Part shown: positions 44,517-54,402 of the stretch, piece by piece
Layout of the letters: the number at the start of each line of letters is the position of its first letter
How positions within the stretch are numbered: position 1 is the stretch's first letter
Source: Leptobacterium sp964389205
Lineage (GTDB): Bacteria > Bacteroidota > Bacteroidia > Flavobacteriales > Flavobacteriaceae
DNA length: 64,000 nt
NCBI GenBank assembly: GCA_964389205.1
Contig: CAYMDH010000012.1
Location: 1-64,000, forward strand
Direction: 5' to 3'
Notes under the pieces: generated by a model
What the model saw: the letters and a program-made list of their open reading frames with translations, nothing else
Database searches by the model: none
What the model was told of the DNA's origin: nothing
Position numbers and translations under genes: made by a program

Positions 44517-44552
44517 GCTAAACTCTAAAAAAATTAATAGTTAATGATACAA

Positions 44553-45698
44553 TTATGTATTGTCATTAACAACTTTTATAAGATGGCTATTAATGATTTT
44601 TACATCAAATTTAGTTTCTGCTAACGTTCTACTTTTTAACCCCATTGCCTTTATATTATTCTTGTCTTTTAGAAATAATTCTAGGGCATCTATAAGCTGT
44701 TCTAAGTTTTGTGGCTCAATTAACACTCCATTTTCTCCACCTATGATAGTTTCTTTACAACCTGGAGTATTTGTCGTAATTATGGGTAAACCAACAGATA
44801 AGGCTTCTAAAATAGACCTAGGCACACCTTCCCTATAATAAGTAGGCAGTACAAATACATCTGATTTTGCAAGAAATAAATCGACTCTAGATTGTGCTCC
44901 ATGATGTATTATATAATTATTATCTATAGCCTCTTGAAATAGTGTCTGGTCTAATGAACTAGTATCTTTAGCTAATTTCATTCCTATGACATGAAATTCT
45001 GCTAGAGGATATTTTTCTTTTAACTTTTTTGCAGCTTTTATATAGAGTTCAATTCCTTTCTCTCTGATTAATCTAGCAACGAAAACAAAAACAACTTTAT
45101 CTGTAGTATTTCCTGGGTTTTTAGCAGCATATCTATCTAAATTTACTCCAGATCCATTTACAACATGATAATTTTGAGTAGGACTTAAAATTTTCTTTGT
45201 TAAGAATAAGTCTTTATCATCTTTATTTTGAAATACAACTGCTCTGTTTTTTCGCAAAGCCATTCTATATAACATAGAAGTTACTTTTTGAAGTAATCTC
45301 GCTTTTAATGAAACCCCTGTAAATGTGTATCCTAATCCGGAGATTAAAGAAATAATAGGGAGCTTTAAAGAACTGGCAGCTAAAGAACCATAAATTACTG
45401 GCTTTATAGTATACGGAAAGACAATATCAATTTCATTTTCTCTAATCATTTTTTTTATAGAAAATATTGATTGAATGTCTTTGAAGGGATTCAAACCTGT
45501 TCTGTGAAGTTTAAATTCAACAGGGGTAATTCCCATTGAGCTTAACTTTTCTTTGGCAGCTTCATTTTCATCAAAATTAGGAGCAGCTGCATAGACTTCA
45601 TAGTTATTTTGTATTAACTCTACCATAAAATCTCCTCTAAATGGTATTAAAGAAGGTGCATGTGAGGCTATTAATACAATTTTCTTTTTATCGCTCAT
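44553..45698 (-). CDS. Glycosyltransferase, GT4 family
   Basis: The 381-residue protein has a GT-B fold with HAPSLIPFRGDFMVELIQ at the N-terminus, TIKPVIYGSLAA, ISLISGLGYTF and the nucleotide-sugar EX7E motif in YYREGVPRSILEAL (about 285-298). It probably adds one sugar to the lipid-linked repeat unit, like other second-step enzymes. ATG at 45698 is preferred over the TTG at 45707. It lies 36 bp before the PglC-like gene. Confidence 0.88.
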   Translation of the reverse strand: MSDKKKIVLIASHAPSLIPFRGDFMVELIQNNYEVYAAAPNFDENEAAKEKLSSMGITPVEFKLHRTGLNPFKDIQSIFSIKKMIRENEIDIVFPYTIKPVIYGSLAASSLKLPIISLISGLGYTFTGVSLKARLLQKVTSMLYRMALRKNRAVVFQNKDDKDLFLTKKILSPTQNYHVVNGSGVNLDRYAAKNPGNTTDKVVFVFVARLIREKGIELYIKAAKKLKEKYPLAEFHVIGMKLAKDTSSLDQTLFQEAIDNNYIIHHGAQSRVDLFLAKSDVFVLPTYYREGVPRSILEALSVGLPIITTNTPGCKETIIGGENGVLIEPQNLEQLIDALELFLKDKNNIKAMGLKSRTLAETKFDVKIINSHLIKVVNDNT

Positions 45699-45715
45699 AG
45701 TATACAATCCTTATT

Positions 45716-47620
45716 TTAATGTCCTGATTTGTAAGTGTAATAATACCATTTTTGAAAACAATAAAAAGCCCATACTCTGAAAGTGTTGTCACTTTTACTA
45801 TTTAAATGATTTTTTACTAGTTTTATAATTTTATCGGTGTTGAAGAGATCTTGTTCTTCCAATTTTTTACGATCGATATATCCTTCTAATTCAGAACGCA
45901 AACTTAATCGTAGCCAATCTCCAACAGGAGAACCAAAACCACTTTTACTGCGTTCTAAAAAGTTTTCAGGGAATTGATCGCGAAAGGCTTCTTTTAAAAT
46001 ATGTTTTTTATTCCATCCTTTCATAAGGAAACTTTCAGGAAGTGTATTTGCAAATTCCCACAATTCTCTATTTAAGAAAGGAGCTCTACATTCAAGTGAA
46101 TTCATCATACTTGTTCTATCTACTTTTGGTAGCATTCCGCCTTCAAGGCTTAATAATTTATCTGTTAACCTAAAGTGAGTTAGAGAAGTAGGTTTTTCAA
46201 ACCCTAATTTTTCTTTATAATCTATAAAAAGATCAGTATCAAAAAGATCAGGTTTTATTAATTCTTGTATTTGATTTTCCGTATTTGCTAACGAAATAAT
46301 ATCCCAATAAAAATCGCCATTGTGATTAATGGTATTTAATAATTTTTGTATTCTAAACCGTTTCCCTCTTCTATCGTCTTTAGTAGTCAATAGGGGAGCA
46401 GATATATTTTTTATTCCTTGGTGTAAACCTTTAGGAATTATACTCGTGTATTTTTTATTCATTTTTCCAATGTAGTATTTGGTATAACCACCAAATACTT
46501 CGTCTCCACCATCTCCAGTAAGTGCAACAGTTACATATTCTCGTGTTTTTTGAGAAACTAAATGTGTGGGTAATGAAGCTGTATCTGAGAAGGGTTCGTC
46601 AAAATTAATAAGGATATTATGAATATTGTTTTTAAGATCATCTTCTGCTATAATAAACTCATGATGATTACTATTAATCATATTAGCCACCAAACGAGAT
46701 TTATCGGTTTCATCAAAAGTAGTTTTCTTAAACCCAATAGAGAAGGTATCAATTTTTTTGTCTGTAGCTTGTGATAAACATAAAGAAACAATAGAAGAAT
46801 CTACACCCCCAGATAAAAAAGTACCAAGAGGAACATCAGAAACTGAGCGGCTTGAAATACTATCATACACCATATTCTTTACTTTACCCTTGGCATCGTT
46901 AAATGAGATATTTTGCTCTTTAGGCAATGGTTCTTCATTAATTTGATGTATGTTTATAGAGTGGTTTGAAAAATCATATTCTATATAATTATTTGCTTCT
47001 AACTTGTAAATATCTTCATATATAGTATAAGGTGCAGGTATATAAGTAAGTCTAAAAAATAAATTCAATCCTTTTTTAGAAATGGCAGGTTTTTTTTCTA
47101 AAACATTAATTATAGATTTAAGCTCTGATGCCCATAAAAACTGTGAAGATGTATTTGAGTAATACAACGGTTTTTCACCAAAAAAATCACGAGCAATATA
47201 TAATTTGTTTTTATGCTGGTCATAGATACTAAAACCAAACATACCATCAAGCCATTTAAAAGATTCGACACCATATTTTTCATACAACCTTAAGATAACT
47301 TCTGTATCACTAGAAGTTTTAAAAAGAACTCCTTCTTGTTCTAATTTTAACTTTAAGGTTTTGAAATTATAGATTTCTCCATTAAAAACAATCACTATTT
47401 TTTTATCATCAGAATATATAGGTTGTTTTCCAGATTTTAAATCAATAATAGCTAATCTACGCATAGCCATCCCTAAAGAAAATGAATCTTGTGATTTTGT
47501 TATAAAACCATCATCATCTGGCCCTCTGTGCACAATGAGTTGATTCATTATAGCAAGAGTATCTTTTACTTCATTTTCTGGAGTAAGTTGTTTTTTTATG
47601 ATGCCATTAATTCCGCACAT
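45716..47620 (-). CDS. Asparagine-synthase-like glutamine amidotransferase 1
   Basis: The 634-residue protein has an N-terminal Ntn glutaminase domain (MCGI with Cys2 nucleophile, HRGPDDDG, FNGEIYN, SDTEV) and a C-terminal ATP-pyrophosphatase domain (FLSGGVDSSIV, ALTGDGGDEVFGGYTKY). Enzymes of this build make asparagine, but in polysaccharide loci they are usually amidotransferases that turn a uronic acid into its amide. The neighbouring UDP-GalNAcA and UDP-GalA synthesis genes fit that role. A second gene of this type lies at 62104. Confidence 0.9.
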   Translation of the reverse strand: MCGINGIIKKQLTPENEVKDTLAIMNQLIVHRGPDDDGFITKSQDSFSLGMAMRRLAIIDLKSGKQPIYSDDKKIVIVFNGEIYNFKTLKLKLEQEGVLFKTSSDTEVILRLYEKYGVESFKWLDGMFGFSIYDQHKNKLYIARDFFGEKPLYYSNTSSQFLWASELKSIINVLEKKPAISKKGLNLFFRLTYIPAPYTIYEDIYKLEANNYIEYDFSNHSINIHQINEEPLPKEQNISFNDAKGKVKNMVYDSISSRSVSDVPLGTFLSGGVDSSIVSLCLSQATDKKIDTFSIGFKKTTFDETDKSRLVANMINSNHHEFIIAEDDLKNNIHNILINFDEPFSDTASLPTHLVSQKTREYVTVALTGDGGDEVFGGYTKYYIGKMNKKYTSIIPKGLHQGIKNISAPLLTTKDDRRGKRFRIQKLLNTINHNGDFYWDIISLANTENQIQELIKPDLFDTDLFIDYKEKLGFEKPTSLTHFRLTDKLLSLEGGMLPKVDRTSMMNSLECRAPFLNRELWEFANTLPESFLMKGWNKKHILKEAFRDQFPENFLERSKSGFGSPVGDWLRLSLRSELEGYIDRKKLEEQDLFNTDKIIKLVKNHLNSKSDNTFRVWAFYCFQKWYYYTYKSGH

Positions 47621-47632
47621 ATAGGCTTTACT

Positions 47633-48796
47633 TTAACTATTTATAAATTGATTAAAATGGATATAAATATTTTTTAAATGATATTCTTTGGCTCTTTCTA
47701 AACTTAAGGTACTATATCGTTCGCATTCTTCAGGATGAGATTTTAGATATTCAAGAGCTTTGGACAATCCAATATCATCATTGTTATTAATCAGAATACC
47801 ATATTTTGCTTTAAAAAAACCACCCTCTTCAAGAGTAATTTCACCATTATCATGTAATAGTTCTAAGGGACCAGACATACAATTGGTTGAAATACTAGGA
47901 AGCCCAATAGCCATAGCTTCTAATAATGCATTAGGAAAACCTTCTGTATAAGAAGACAATACAAAACAATCACTATTTAATAGATGTTCATTTACATTTT
48001 TAACCATTCCTTTTAAAAATACAGACGCATCTAGTTTTTCATCACTTATTAACGCTTTAAACTTAGGGATTAAATTACCATCTCCAAGTATCGTTAAATT
48101 ATATTCTTCTGGAGCTTTTTTGATAGCTCTAATAATCATTTCCTGATTCTTGCGAATATTAACAGTACCAGCAGTAATTACTTTTAAAATATCTTTATTA
48201 TTGTTTAAAAGGGAGGGCTGTTTTGTTATGTTTGGAAGCTCTATAGGATTATAAATAACATCCATAGGAATTTTAACTCCAAAGTTATCTTTAAGATCTT
48301 TATTTATATAAACTGAATTAGAAAACAGTTTATAACATCTATTATAAAAAAGAGGATAAAATAGCTTAGAGATAAAAAGAGATGCTTTGCTGGTTGTATT
48401 ATCTGAAGGAAACCCTCGTTCACTTATAAAAGTTTTAACCTTTTTATTGAAAATACTAACAATTCCATTGATGAGATTAGGAAATGCCAAAAAGGAAACT
48501 GCATATGTGATTTTTTGTTTTTTTAATAAGCGATTGTATTTGAAAATAAAAGAGATAAGATCAAGAAACCTTTTTATATAAGGTCTATTAGGGTGTTTAT
48601 TACTAAAAATGATTGTTGTTACATTTTCTGGAATTGGAAAGTGGATATTATTATAAAATAATACCAATGTTACATTATAATCGTTTACCAATTCTTTTAA
48701 TAATAGGCTGATAACTTTTTCAGCACCTCCGCTTGCTAAACTAAGGTTTAGAATACTCAAATTTGGTTTTTCAGATATGGACATTGACGAATTCAA
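47633..48796 (-). CDS. Glycosyltransferase, GT4 family
   Basis: The 387-residue GT-B enzyme shows the donor-side motifs SGGAEKVISLLLKEL (about 22-36) and the EX7E motif in SSYTEGFPNALLEAMAIGLPSIST. The FISERGF and VITAGTVNIRKNQ stretches are typical. It is one of three cluster enzymes with the GGAE(K/R)(V/I) signature. The sugar specificity cannot be read. It is 10 bp upstream of the next GT gene in order of transcription. Confidence 0.88.
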   Translation of the reverse strand: MNSSMSISEKPNLSILNLSLASGGAEKVISLLLKELVNDYNVTLVLFYNNIHFPIPENVTTIIFSNKHPNRPYIKRFLDLISFIFKYNRLLKKQKITYAVSFLAFPNLINGIVSIFNKKVKTFISERGFPSDNTTSKASLFISKLFYPLFYNRCYKLFSNSVYINKDLKDNFGVKIPMDVIYNPIELPNITKQPSLLNNNKDILKVITAGTVNIRKNQEMIIRAIKKAPEEYNLTILGDGNLIPKFKALISDEKLDASVFLKGMVKNVNEHLLNSDCFVLSSYTEGFPNALLEAMAIGLPSISTNCMSGPLELLHDNGEITLEEGGFFKAKYGILINNNDDIGLSKALEYLKSHPEECERYSTLSLERAKEYHLKNIYIHFNQFINS

Positions 48797-48806
48797 ATTT
48801 TAGATA

Positions 48807-49892
48807 CTATTTAGCAATATCCAGAAAGAGATTTTCATACTCTTGCAAGATTTTTTCTTGATTAAATTTTTCATATACGGAAGTTCTTACCTTCTCAGGA
48901 ATCCATTCTTTATTTTCTTTAAGATGTTTTAAAAACATAGCTTCATCTTCTATTAGAAAGCCATTCACTCCATTTTCAATAATTTCTTTAGTTCCTCCAG
49001 GAACATTGAAAGCATACCCAGGAGTACCAATCACACAACTTTCTAATAGTGCATTAGGAAACCCCTCTACATAAGATCCTTGTAGAAATATATCGTGTTT
49101 AGACAGATATTTATCAACATCTTTTGTGAATGGAATGTATATTATTTTATCCATTAAGTTATATTCTTTTACCTTAATAAATATATCTGTTTTTTGATTG
49201 CCATCTCCAATAATAGTATAGGTAAAAGGGGCATGAAATTTTGATAATATTTTTAAAATTCTAAGATGCCCTTTTACTTCGCTAAGCCTTCCAACAGTAA
49301 TAAATCTGGTTACATCATTACCATCACCCTTCTTCTCTTTTTTTAATGAAGGCACTCGGGAAATAGGGTTATTAATCACTCGAATTTTGTCTTGAGAGAC
49401 TCCAAAATTTTTAACCATATCTTCTGCCATATCTTTTGATTGACATATTAAGGCATCTAATCTTTTGTAAAAATGATGCGTTAATGAGGCAGGGTACCAT
49501 TTCCTTTTAGGAGTTTCATTTTTACGATAACTTAATACAGTTGCTTCTCTACCTATAAATTTTGTTTTTCTAAAGAAAATAGAAATAATAGCCATGGCAA
49601 TATTTAAATGAGAAATAGAACTCACAGCTACTTTGGTAGGGTTTTTTATTAAATAAAAGAAAATAGAAGGAATAGCATAAAGAACACGAGATTTATTTAA
49701 ATAAATAACCTTAATCCCTTTAATTTGGTATACTGTATTTTTTTCATAACCAGTAATTACCAGCGTAGCATTAAATTTTTCTTGATTTAGGTTTTGAGAA
49801 ACAAATGAAATTATTCTTTCTGCACCACCTGCAACAAGATCAGGCATAACAAAGGCTATGTTAAGTTTTTTACTCATACTAAATAAGGGCAT
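48807..49892 (-). CDS. Glycosyltransferase, GT4 family
   Basis: The 361-residue GT-B enzyme has VMPDLVAGGAERIISFV near the N-terminus (about 15-31) and the EX7E region QGSYVEGFPNALLESCVIGTP (about 274-294), with the acceptor-side FITVGRLSEVKGH. Two ATGs are possible, at 49892 and 49877; the second gives a natural MSKKLNIAF start. It follows the acetyltransferase by 28 bp. Confidence 0.88.
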   Translation of the reverse strand: MPLFSMSKKLNIAFVMPDLVAGGAERIISFVSQNLNQEKFNATLVITGYEKNTVYQIKGIKVIYLNKSRVLYAIPSIFFYLIKNPTKVAVSSISHLNIAMAIISIFFRKTKFIGREATVLSYRKNETPKRKWYPASLTHHFYKRLDALICQSKDMAEDMVKNFGVSQDKIRVINNPISRVPSLKKEKKGDGNDVTRFITVGRLSEVKGHLRILKILSKFHAPFTYTIIGDGNQKTDIFIKVKEYNLMDKIIYIPFTKDVDKYLSKHDIFLQGSYVEGFPNALLESCVIGTPGYAFNVPGGTKEIIENGVNGFLIEDEAMFLKHLKENKEWIPEKVRTSVYEKFNQEKILQEYENLFLDIAK

Positions 49893-49920
49893 TATTTAAA
49901 ATAGTATCTCCCATATAACT

Positions 49921-50502
49921 TTAAATATGCTTTATTATTTTTTTAATATCTATTTCTTTTATTTTTTTTGCTGGGTTTCCAGTTATCATTATACCTTCTT
50001 CAGCAAAAGTTTTATGCACAACTGCGTTCGCTCCAATAGCAATATTATTAGCAATTGATATATTCCCATATATTTTTGCTCCTGGGGCTATGTATACATT
50101 ATCGCCAATTTGAGGAGCTTCTTTTTTTCCTCCAGAAGCACCTATATTAGTACATGCATGAATTCTACAATTTTTGCCAATACGTGCATTTCCATTTACG
50201 ATAATGGTTCCATAATGAACAATGGCCAATCCAGGGCCGAAAACATTTTCAGGGATAGAAAACCCAAGTTTAACAGAAATTTTCTTGAATAAAAATTTTT
50301 GATAATAATAGTAAATCTTGAATACAGGGTTAGTAGACAATGTTTTATAATACTCTACTTTTCGTAGTCTTTTTTGAAAATTCCATATTAAATTCGGAGA
50401 TAATAAAAAAAAGATCTTAGCCCTTATACCAATGGTGCCAATACCTAATGCTTTTTTATCTGCTGCTATGTAATTTTTATAATCCGACTTTGAGCGTATC
50501 AT
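49921..50502 (-). CDS. Hexapeptide-repeat O-acetyltransferase (serine-acetyltransferase-like)
   Basis: The 193-residue enzyme has a helical N-terminus (1-75) and a left-handed beta-helix (about 85-185) with hexapeptide repeats such as IVNGNARIGKNCRIH, NIGDNVYIAPGAKIYG-like turns and the NPAKKI close. His in VHYGTIIVN is the likely catalytic base. In this context it probably acetylates a sugar. The start overlaps the wzy-like stop by 4 bp (ATGA), so translation is coupled. Confidence 0.85.
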   Translation of the reverse strand: MIRSKSDYKNYIAADKKALGIGTIGIRAKIFFLLSPNLIWNFQKRLRKVEYYKTLSTNPVFKIYYYYQKFLFKKISVKLGFSIPENVFGPGLAIVHYGTIIVNGNARIGKNCRIHACTNIGASGGKKEAPQIGDNVYIAPGAKIYGNISIANNIAIGANAVVHKTFAEEGIMITGNPAKKIKEIDIKKIIKHI

Positions 50503-51608
50503 GAGATTAAGTGTTGATTATTGTATCTGGAATCACGATAGTAATCTATTTGATAATACAACCACATACACGAAAACGGGATAAAATAAAAATTGAAAAA
50601 GTTGTGATTGGCCAATAAAAATGCTGCCAAACCAATGGTTTGCATTATGATATTGGGAGCTTCTTTAAATAATTTCATGCCCCAGTGTATAAAATAGATA
50701 AATAATGCGATCATGATAAAAAACGGAATGATTCCTGCTTCACCGACAACCAAAAGGTATGAATTATGAACTCCTGCTTTTACACCCAATTCCCCTGCAA
50801 GAGCTCCGTATCCATTTCCAAAAACAGGAGCTTCTAGAATATCAGGATAATATCTTGCCCAAGTAGCTGTTCTTGAATCCTCACTTAATTCTTCAGAAGA
50901 TACATCTTCATTATTTACAAGAGATTTTAATTGTTGAAATCGAGGATTATTCAAACCAACAAATTCATCTATGACAAGTAATGTTCCAAAAATAAGAGCA
51001 CCAATAGCAAATATGCGTATATTTTTTATGCTGATTTTAAGAGATATTAAATTTATCAATAACCAAATTACAATAAATGTTCTCGAAAAAGTCAATAACC
51101 CCATAAGAGTAAAAATGAATTGACCACTTAACTTAATAGTAATATTTCTAACACCATATGTCAACCCATATCCAAAGATGCATATAAAACCTGCAACATT
51201 TGGATTGAGATAAAAACCACTATACCTACCAAATTTACTTGGAAAAAATATGGCGTTTATCCCTACACTTAATGCTCCGATTAATAAAAAATAAAATAAT
51301 TCGGTTTTATTGACACGTTTCATTAATTCATAACCACTTATGATGACTATAAAATATTTAATAGCAGTAAAAACAAAATAATCTGTATCTCCTACATAAT
51401 TAAAACTAGAAATAAGATAATAGGTGAACCCTAATACTAACATCCATGTATTAAAAGACGTTTTTTCTATAAAGGCATAGTAAAGCAAGAGTAGTAAAAA
51501 TGACCCATAGCTAGAGACTGTTCCTATAGCTCCTCCCGTCCATTGTAATAATGCAGCAGGTAAATGCAATAATATTAATGTAAGTATGGTATATTTTAAT
51601 ATCTTCAT
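50499..51608 (-). CDS. O-antigen ligase/polymerase family membrane protein (Wzy-like)
   Basis: The 369-residue protein has about ten transmembrane segments and the large periplasmic loop of the Wzy/WaaL fold, with the signature GNGYGALAGELGVKAGVHNSYL (about 267-288) and the following VVGEAGIIPFF. It probably polymerises or ligates the repeat unit. Wzy is favoured over a ligase because Wzx and the initiating enzymes are in the same operon. A 78-bp gap follows the GT4 gene upstream. Confidence 0.84.
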   Translation of the reverse strand: MKILKYTILTLILLHLPAALLQWTGGAIGTVSSYGSFLLLLLYYAFIEKTSFNTWMLVLGFTYYLISSFNYVGDTDYFVFTAIKYFIVIISGYELMKRVNKTELFYFLLIGALSVGINAIFFPSKFGRYSGFYLNPNVAGFICIFGYGLTYGVRNITIKLSGQFIFTLMGLLTFSRTFIVIWLLINLISLKISIKNIRIFAIGALIFGTLLVIDEFVGLNNPRFQQLKSLVNNEDVSSEELSEDSRTATWARYYPDILEAPVFGNGYGALAGELGVKAGVHNSYLLVVGEAGIIPFFIMIALFIYFIHWGMKLFKEAPNIIMQTIGLAAFLLANHNFFNFYFIPFSCMWLYYQIDYYRDSRYNNQHLIS

Positions 51609-51686
51609 TTAGAACATTTCTAACGGTTCATTAAGAATTTTTAATATTTACGATATTTAAAGTTTTAGAGTTTTAATTTTTAAAGA

Positions 51687-52784
51687 TTACTTATTCAATA
51701 CTTTAACAATCACTTCTTCCCACTTATTAGTTACTATATCACTGTCGTATTCTTCAGTAGTTTTTTTTGCATTTTCACTAAAAGATTCTCGTAAATTTAA
51801 ATCATTGATTAAAGTTAATAATTGTCTTTCAAGTAATTTTTGATCACCTAAAGGAATTAAAAAGCCATTGTCTCCATCATTAATTAAATCTGCAGGTCCA
51901 AATGGGCAATCTGTTGATATTGTGGGAATTCCAAAATGCATAGCTTCTAAAAGGGCATTTGGAAAACCTTCTGTTTTAGATGTAAAAACAAAAATTCCTG
52001 CCTCGTTATAATACGTATGAATATCTTTTACTTTCCCTATAATTCTCACTTGATGGCTTAAATCACAATCAAGAATTAATTGTTCTAACTCAGGTTTTTT
52101 ATAACCATCTCCAATCATAATGATTTCCCAATCATTAACATTTATTTTTTTAAATGCTTTTATTAATAAATCCTGACACTTATTTTTATCTAATCGACCT
52201 ACAGTTAATATCGTTTTTTTTCTAACAGGATTGTCTTTTCTTGATTTAGATAATTCTGAAGAAATAGGATTAGGTAAAATAGTAATTTTTTCTGCATTCA
52301 ATTTATTTTCATAAAACTTTTTAATTCCTTGAGTTTGCAATATAACGTTGTCTGCTGTTGGATACACAAATTTTCGTAGCGTAACCCAAAATTTAGAAAC
52401 ATCTTCCATCATAGGATTATTGCGCTCACTTATAATACAAGGAATTCTATTTATTTTCGAAGCTAACGTAGCTAAAATATTGGCAGAAGTGATAAATCCA
52501 ATAGAAATATCAATCTGTTCTTTTTTCATGATTTTAGAAATCCTCCTTACCAATTGATAATTTAACTGGAGCGATTTAAATATGGAAGTAGGAGTAACAA
52601 TACTATCTTTACAAGCAATAACTTTTATGTCTTTGTGTAAATTATAAAAGGGAACAGATTTAACAAAAGTAATTATAACAATATCATAACGATCTATTAA
52701 TTGATTGCTCAATGAAGATATAACACGTTCTGCACCTCCATGTGAAAGTGACCCTATTACAAATGCAATTTTCTTTTTTACCAT
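51687..52784 (-). CDS. Glycosyltransferase, GT4 family
   Basis: The 365-residue GT-B enzyme has VIGSLSHGGAERVISSLSNQL at the N-terminus and FVFTSKTEGFPNALLEAM as the EX7E motif (about 270-287), plus ILTVGRLDKNKCQDLLIKAF. It belongs with the GGAE(R/K) group in this operon. The donor sugar is unknown. It lies between the Wzx-like and Wzy-like genes. Confidence 0.89.
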   Translation of the reverse strand: MVKKKIAFVIGSLSHGGAERVISSLSNQLIDRYDIVIITFVKSVPFYNLHKDIKVIACKDSIVTPTSIFKSLQLNYQLVRRISKIMKKEQIDISIGFITSANILATLASKINRIPCIISERNNPMMEDVSKFWVTLRKFVYPTADNVILQTQGIKKFYENKLNAEKITILPNPISSELSKSRKDNPVRKKTILTVGRLDKNKCQDLLIKAFKKINVNDWEIIMIGDGYKKPELEQLILDCDLSHQVRIIGKVKDIHTYYNEAGIFVFTSKTEGFPNALLEAMHFGIPTISTDCPFGPADLINDGDNGFLIPLGDQKLLERQLLTLINDLNLRESFSENAKKTTEEYDSDIVTNKWEEVIVKVLNK

Positions 52785-52836
52785 TATACTTTTTTAAACT
52801 AACGCTATCATAAAATAAATAAACACTTATTAATAT

Positions 52837-54378
52837 TTAATGTGATATTTTTCGTTGTATTATGTGCTTAGCCCTTAAACATAAATCTCTGAAACCTGGG
52901 ATAAATAAATACAATAAAATACCGTATAAAACAGAAATAGCAGCGCATAGTTTTATTGCCAAAAACACCCATTGTAAGAAACCAGAAACATCATGAGACA
53001 TATTATCATTAAAAACAAAATAGATACCTGAAGCAGCTATTAAAAATACTAATGCTAATGGAATAAACCCTTTCCAATATAGAAAAACACTTTGCTTAAA
53101 ACCATTTTTATATAGAAAGTAAGGCTTCCAAAAAAGAACTATAACAGAAAGGCTAATTAGTGTACCTAACATAATACCTGAAATACCCCATAACTTACCA
53201 AAGATAAATGAAATGATTAAATTTATAACAACTTCTGCTGCTGGTGCCCAAGTATCAGAAAACAGACCATAAGCGTTTTTAAAAAAATCTACAGGACCTC
53301 TAATTTGCCCTATAAAAAAAACAGCAATCATTATGATAAGAACACGATTATCTAATACATAAATTTCTCCCACCCATAGAATTATAAAAGGTACAACTAA
53401 GTAATATAAACAGATACTTAGAAACCCTCCTATAAAAAATTGCATAGAAACCATTTCCCAAAAAACTTTGCGAATATTTTCTTTATCGTTTTCTGCTACT
53501 AAATTCCCAACCCCCGCACTAGTACCAGCAAAAGCAATTTTCACAAGACTGGTGAGCTTCATAAATATAAGTTGATAGTTACCAAAAAAAGCAACACTCT
53601 CAATACTAACTAGGGCAAAAACTAAAATATTATCGGTCCCATCTTTTACAAAAGCTCCCATTTTATGAACAAACAATTGTTTGATCTTTTTTACGACTTC
53701 AGGGTATTGTTTTATAATAGTTCCATTTTCTTTATGATGGATTTTTAACCATTGGTATTGTTGTTTTACTTTAATTCGTAAAACAATGCTGTAAATAATA
53801 GAGAAGAAAACTTCTAAAAGAATCCATACATAAAAGCTTTGAAAATAATAAGCAATTAATGATTGTAATATTAAGCGTATAATATTACTAGATTGGAAAT
53901 ATCCTTGAACGATATAGCTTTTTTGATCGGCTTCAAGTAATACCATGTGATAGTTAATAAAATATCCCATTAAAGCAGAGAACAAGAACGAATAAAAAGC
54001 CGTATATATCAATCCTAATTGAAACGATACCTCTGAAAAAATTAATGGAAAAAAAAGTGATAACAACACACTAAGCCCTAAAATAATCAAGCCAATTCGT
54101 TTGTACAAAATGCTTAATAGTGCAATGATATTGTTTATTTCTTTATGGTTTTTATCAAAAATTGGCTTATAAAGCGCATATCCAACGGCAGTACCTATTC
54201 CTAATTCTGCTAAATTTAAAAAACCTAAAATACTGCGAAGTGTAGATGTTAATCCAATAAATTCATCTCCCAGAAAGTCCAAGAAAATTTTCCTGGAGAA
54301 AAACTGTACAAAAATTGATATCACAAAAAAGAAGACACCAACTTTAGCATTTTTTATGGATTTAGTAACTCTAGACAT
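52837..54378 (-). CDS. Polysaccharide flippase (Wzx-like, MATE/MOP superfamily)
   Basis: The 513-residue protein has about 12-14 membrane helices in two halves. The N-terminus (FFVISIFVQFFSRKIFLDFLGDEFIGLTSTLRSILGFLNLAELGIG) is the typical polysaccharide-transporter pattern. It should flip the lipid-linked repeat unit across the inner membrane, with the PglC-like enzymes and the Wzy-like protein. Substrate is inferred from position only. Confidence 0.86.
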   Translation of the reverse strand: MSRVTKSIKNAKVGVFFFVISIFVQFFSRKIFLDFLGDEFIGLTSTLRSILGFLNLAELGIGTAVGYALYKPIFDKNHKEINNIIALLSILYKRIGLIILGLSVLLSLFFPLIFSEVSFQLGLIYTAFYSFLFSALMGYFINYHMVLLEADQKSYIVQGYFQSSNIIRLILQSLIAYYFQSFYVWILLEVFFSIIYSIVLRIKVKQQYQWLKIHHKENGTIIKQYPEVVKKIKQLFVHKMGAFVKDGTDNILVFALVSIESVAFFGNYQLIFMKLTSLVKIAFAGTSAGVGNLVAENDKENIRKVFWEMVSMQFFIGGFLSICLYYLVVPFIILWVGEIYVLDNRVLIIMIAVFFIGQIRGPVDFFKNAYGLFSDTWAPAAEVVINLIISFIFGKLWGISGIMLGTLISLSVIVLFWKPYFLYKNGFKQSVFLYWKGFIPLALVFLIAASGIYFVFNDNMSHDVSGFLQWVFLAIKLCAAISVLYGILLYLFIPGFRDLCLRAKHIIQRKISH

Positions 54379-54402
54379 TTTGGGTAACTAAAAATATTAT
54401 AT

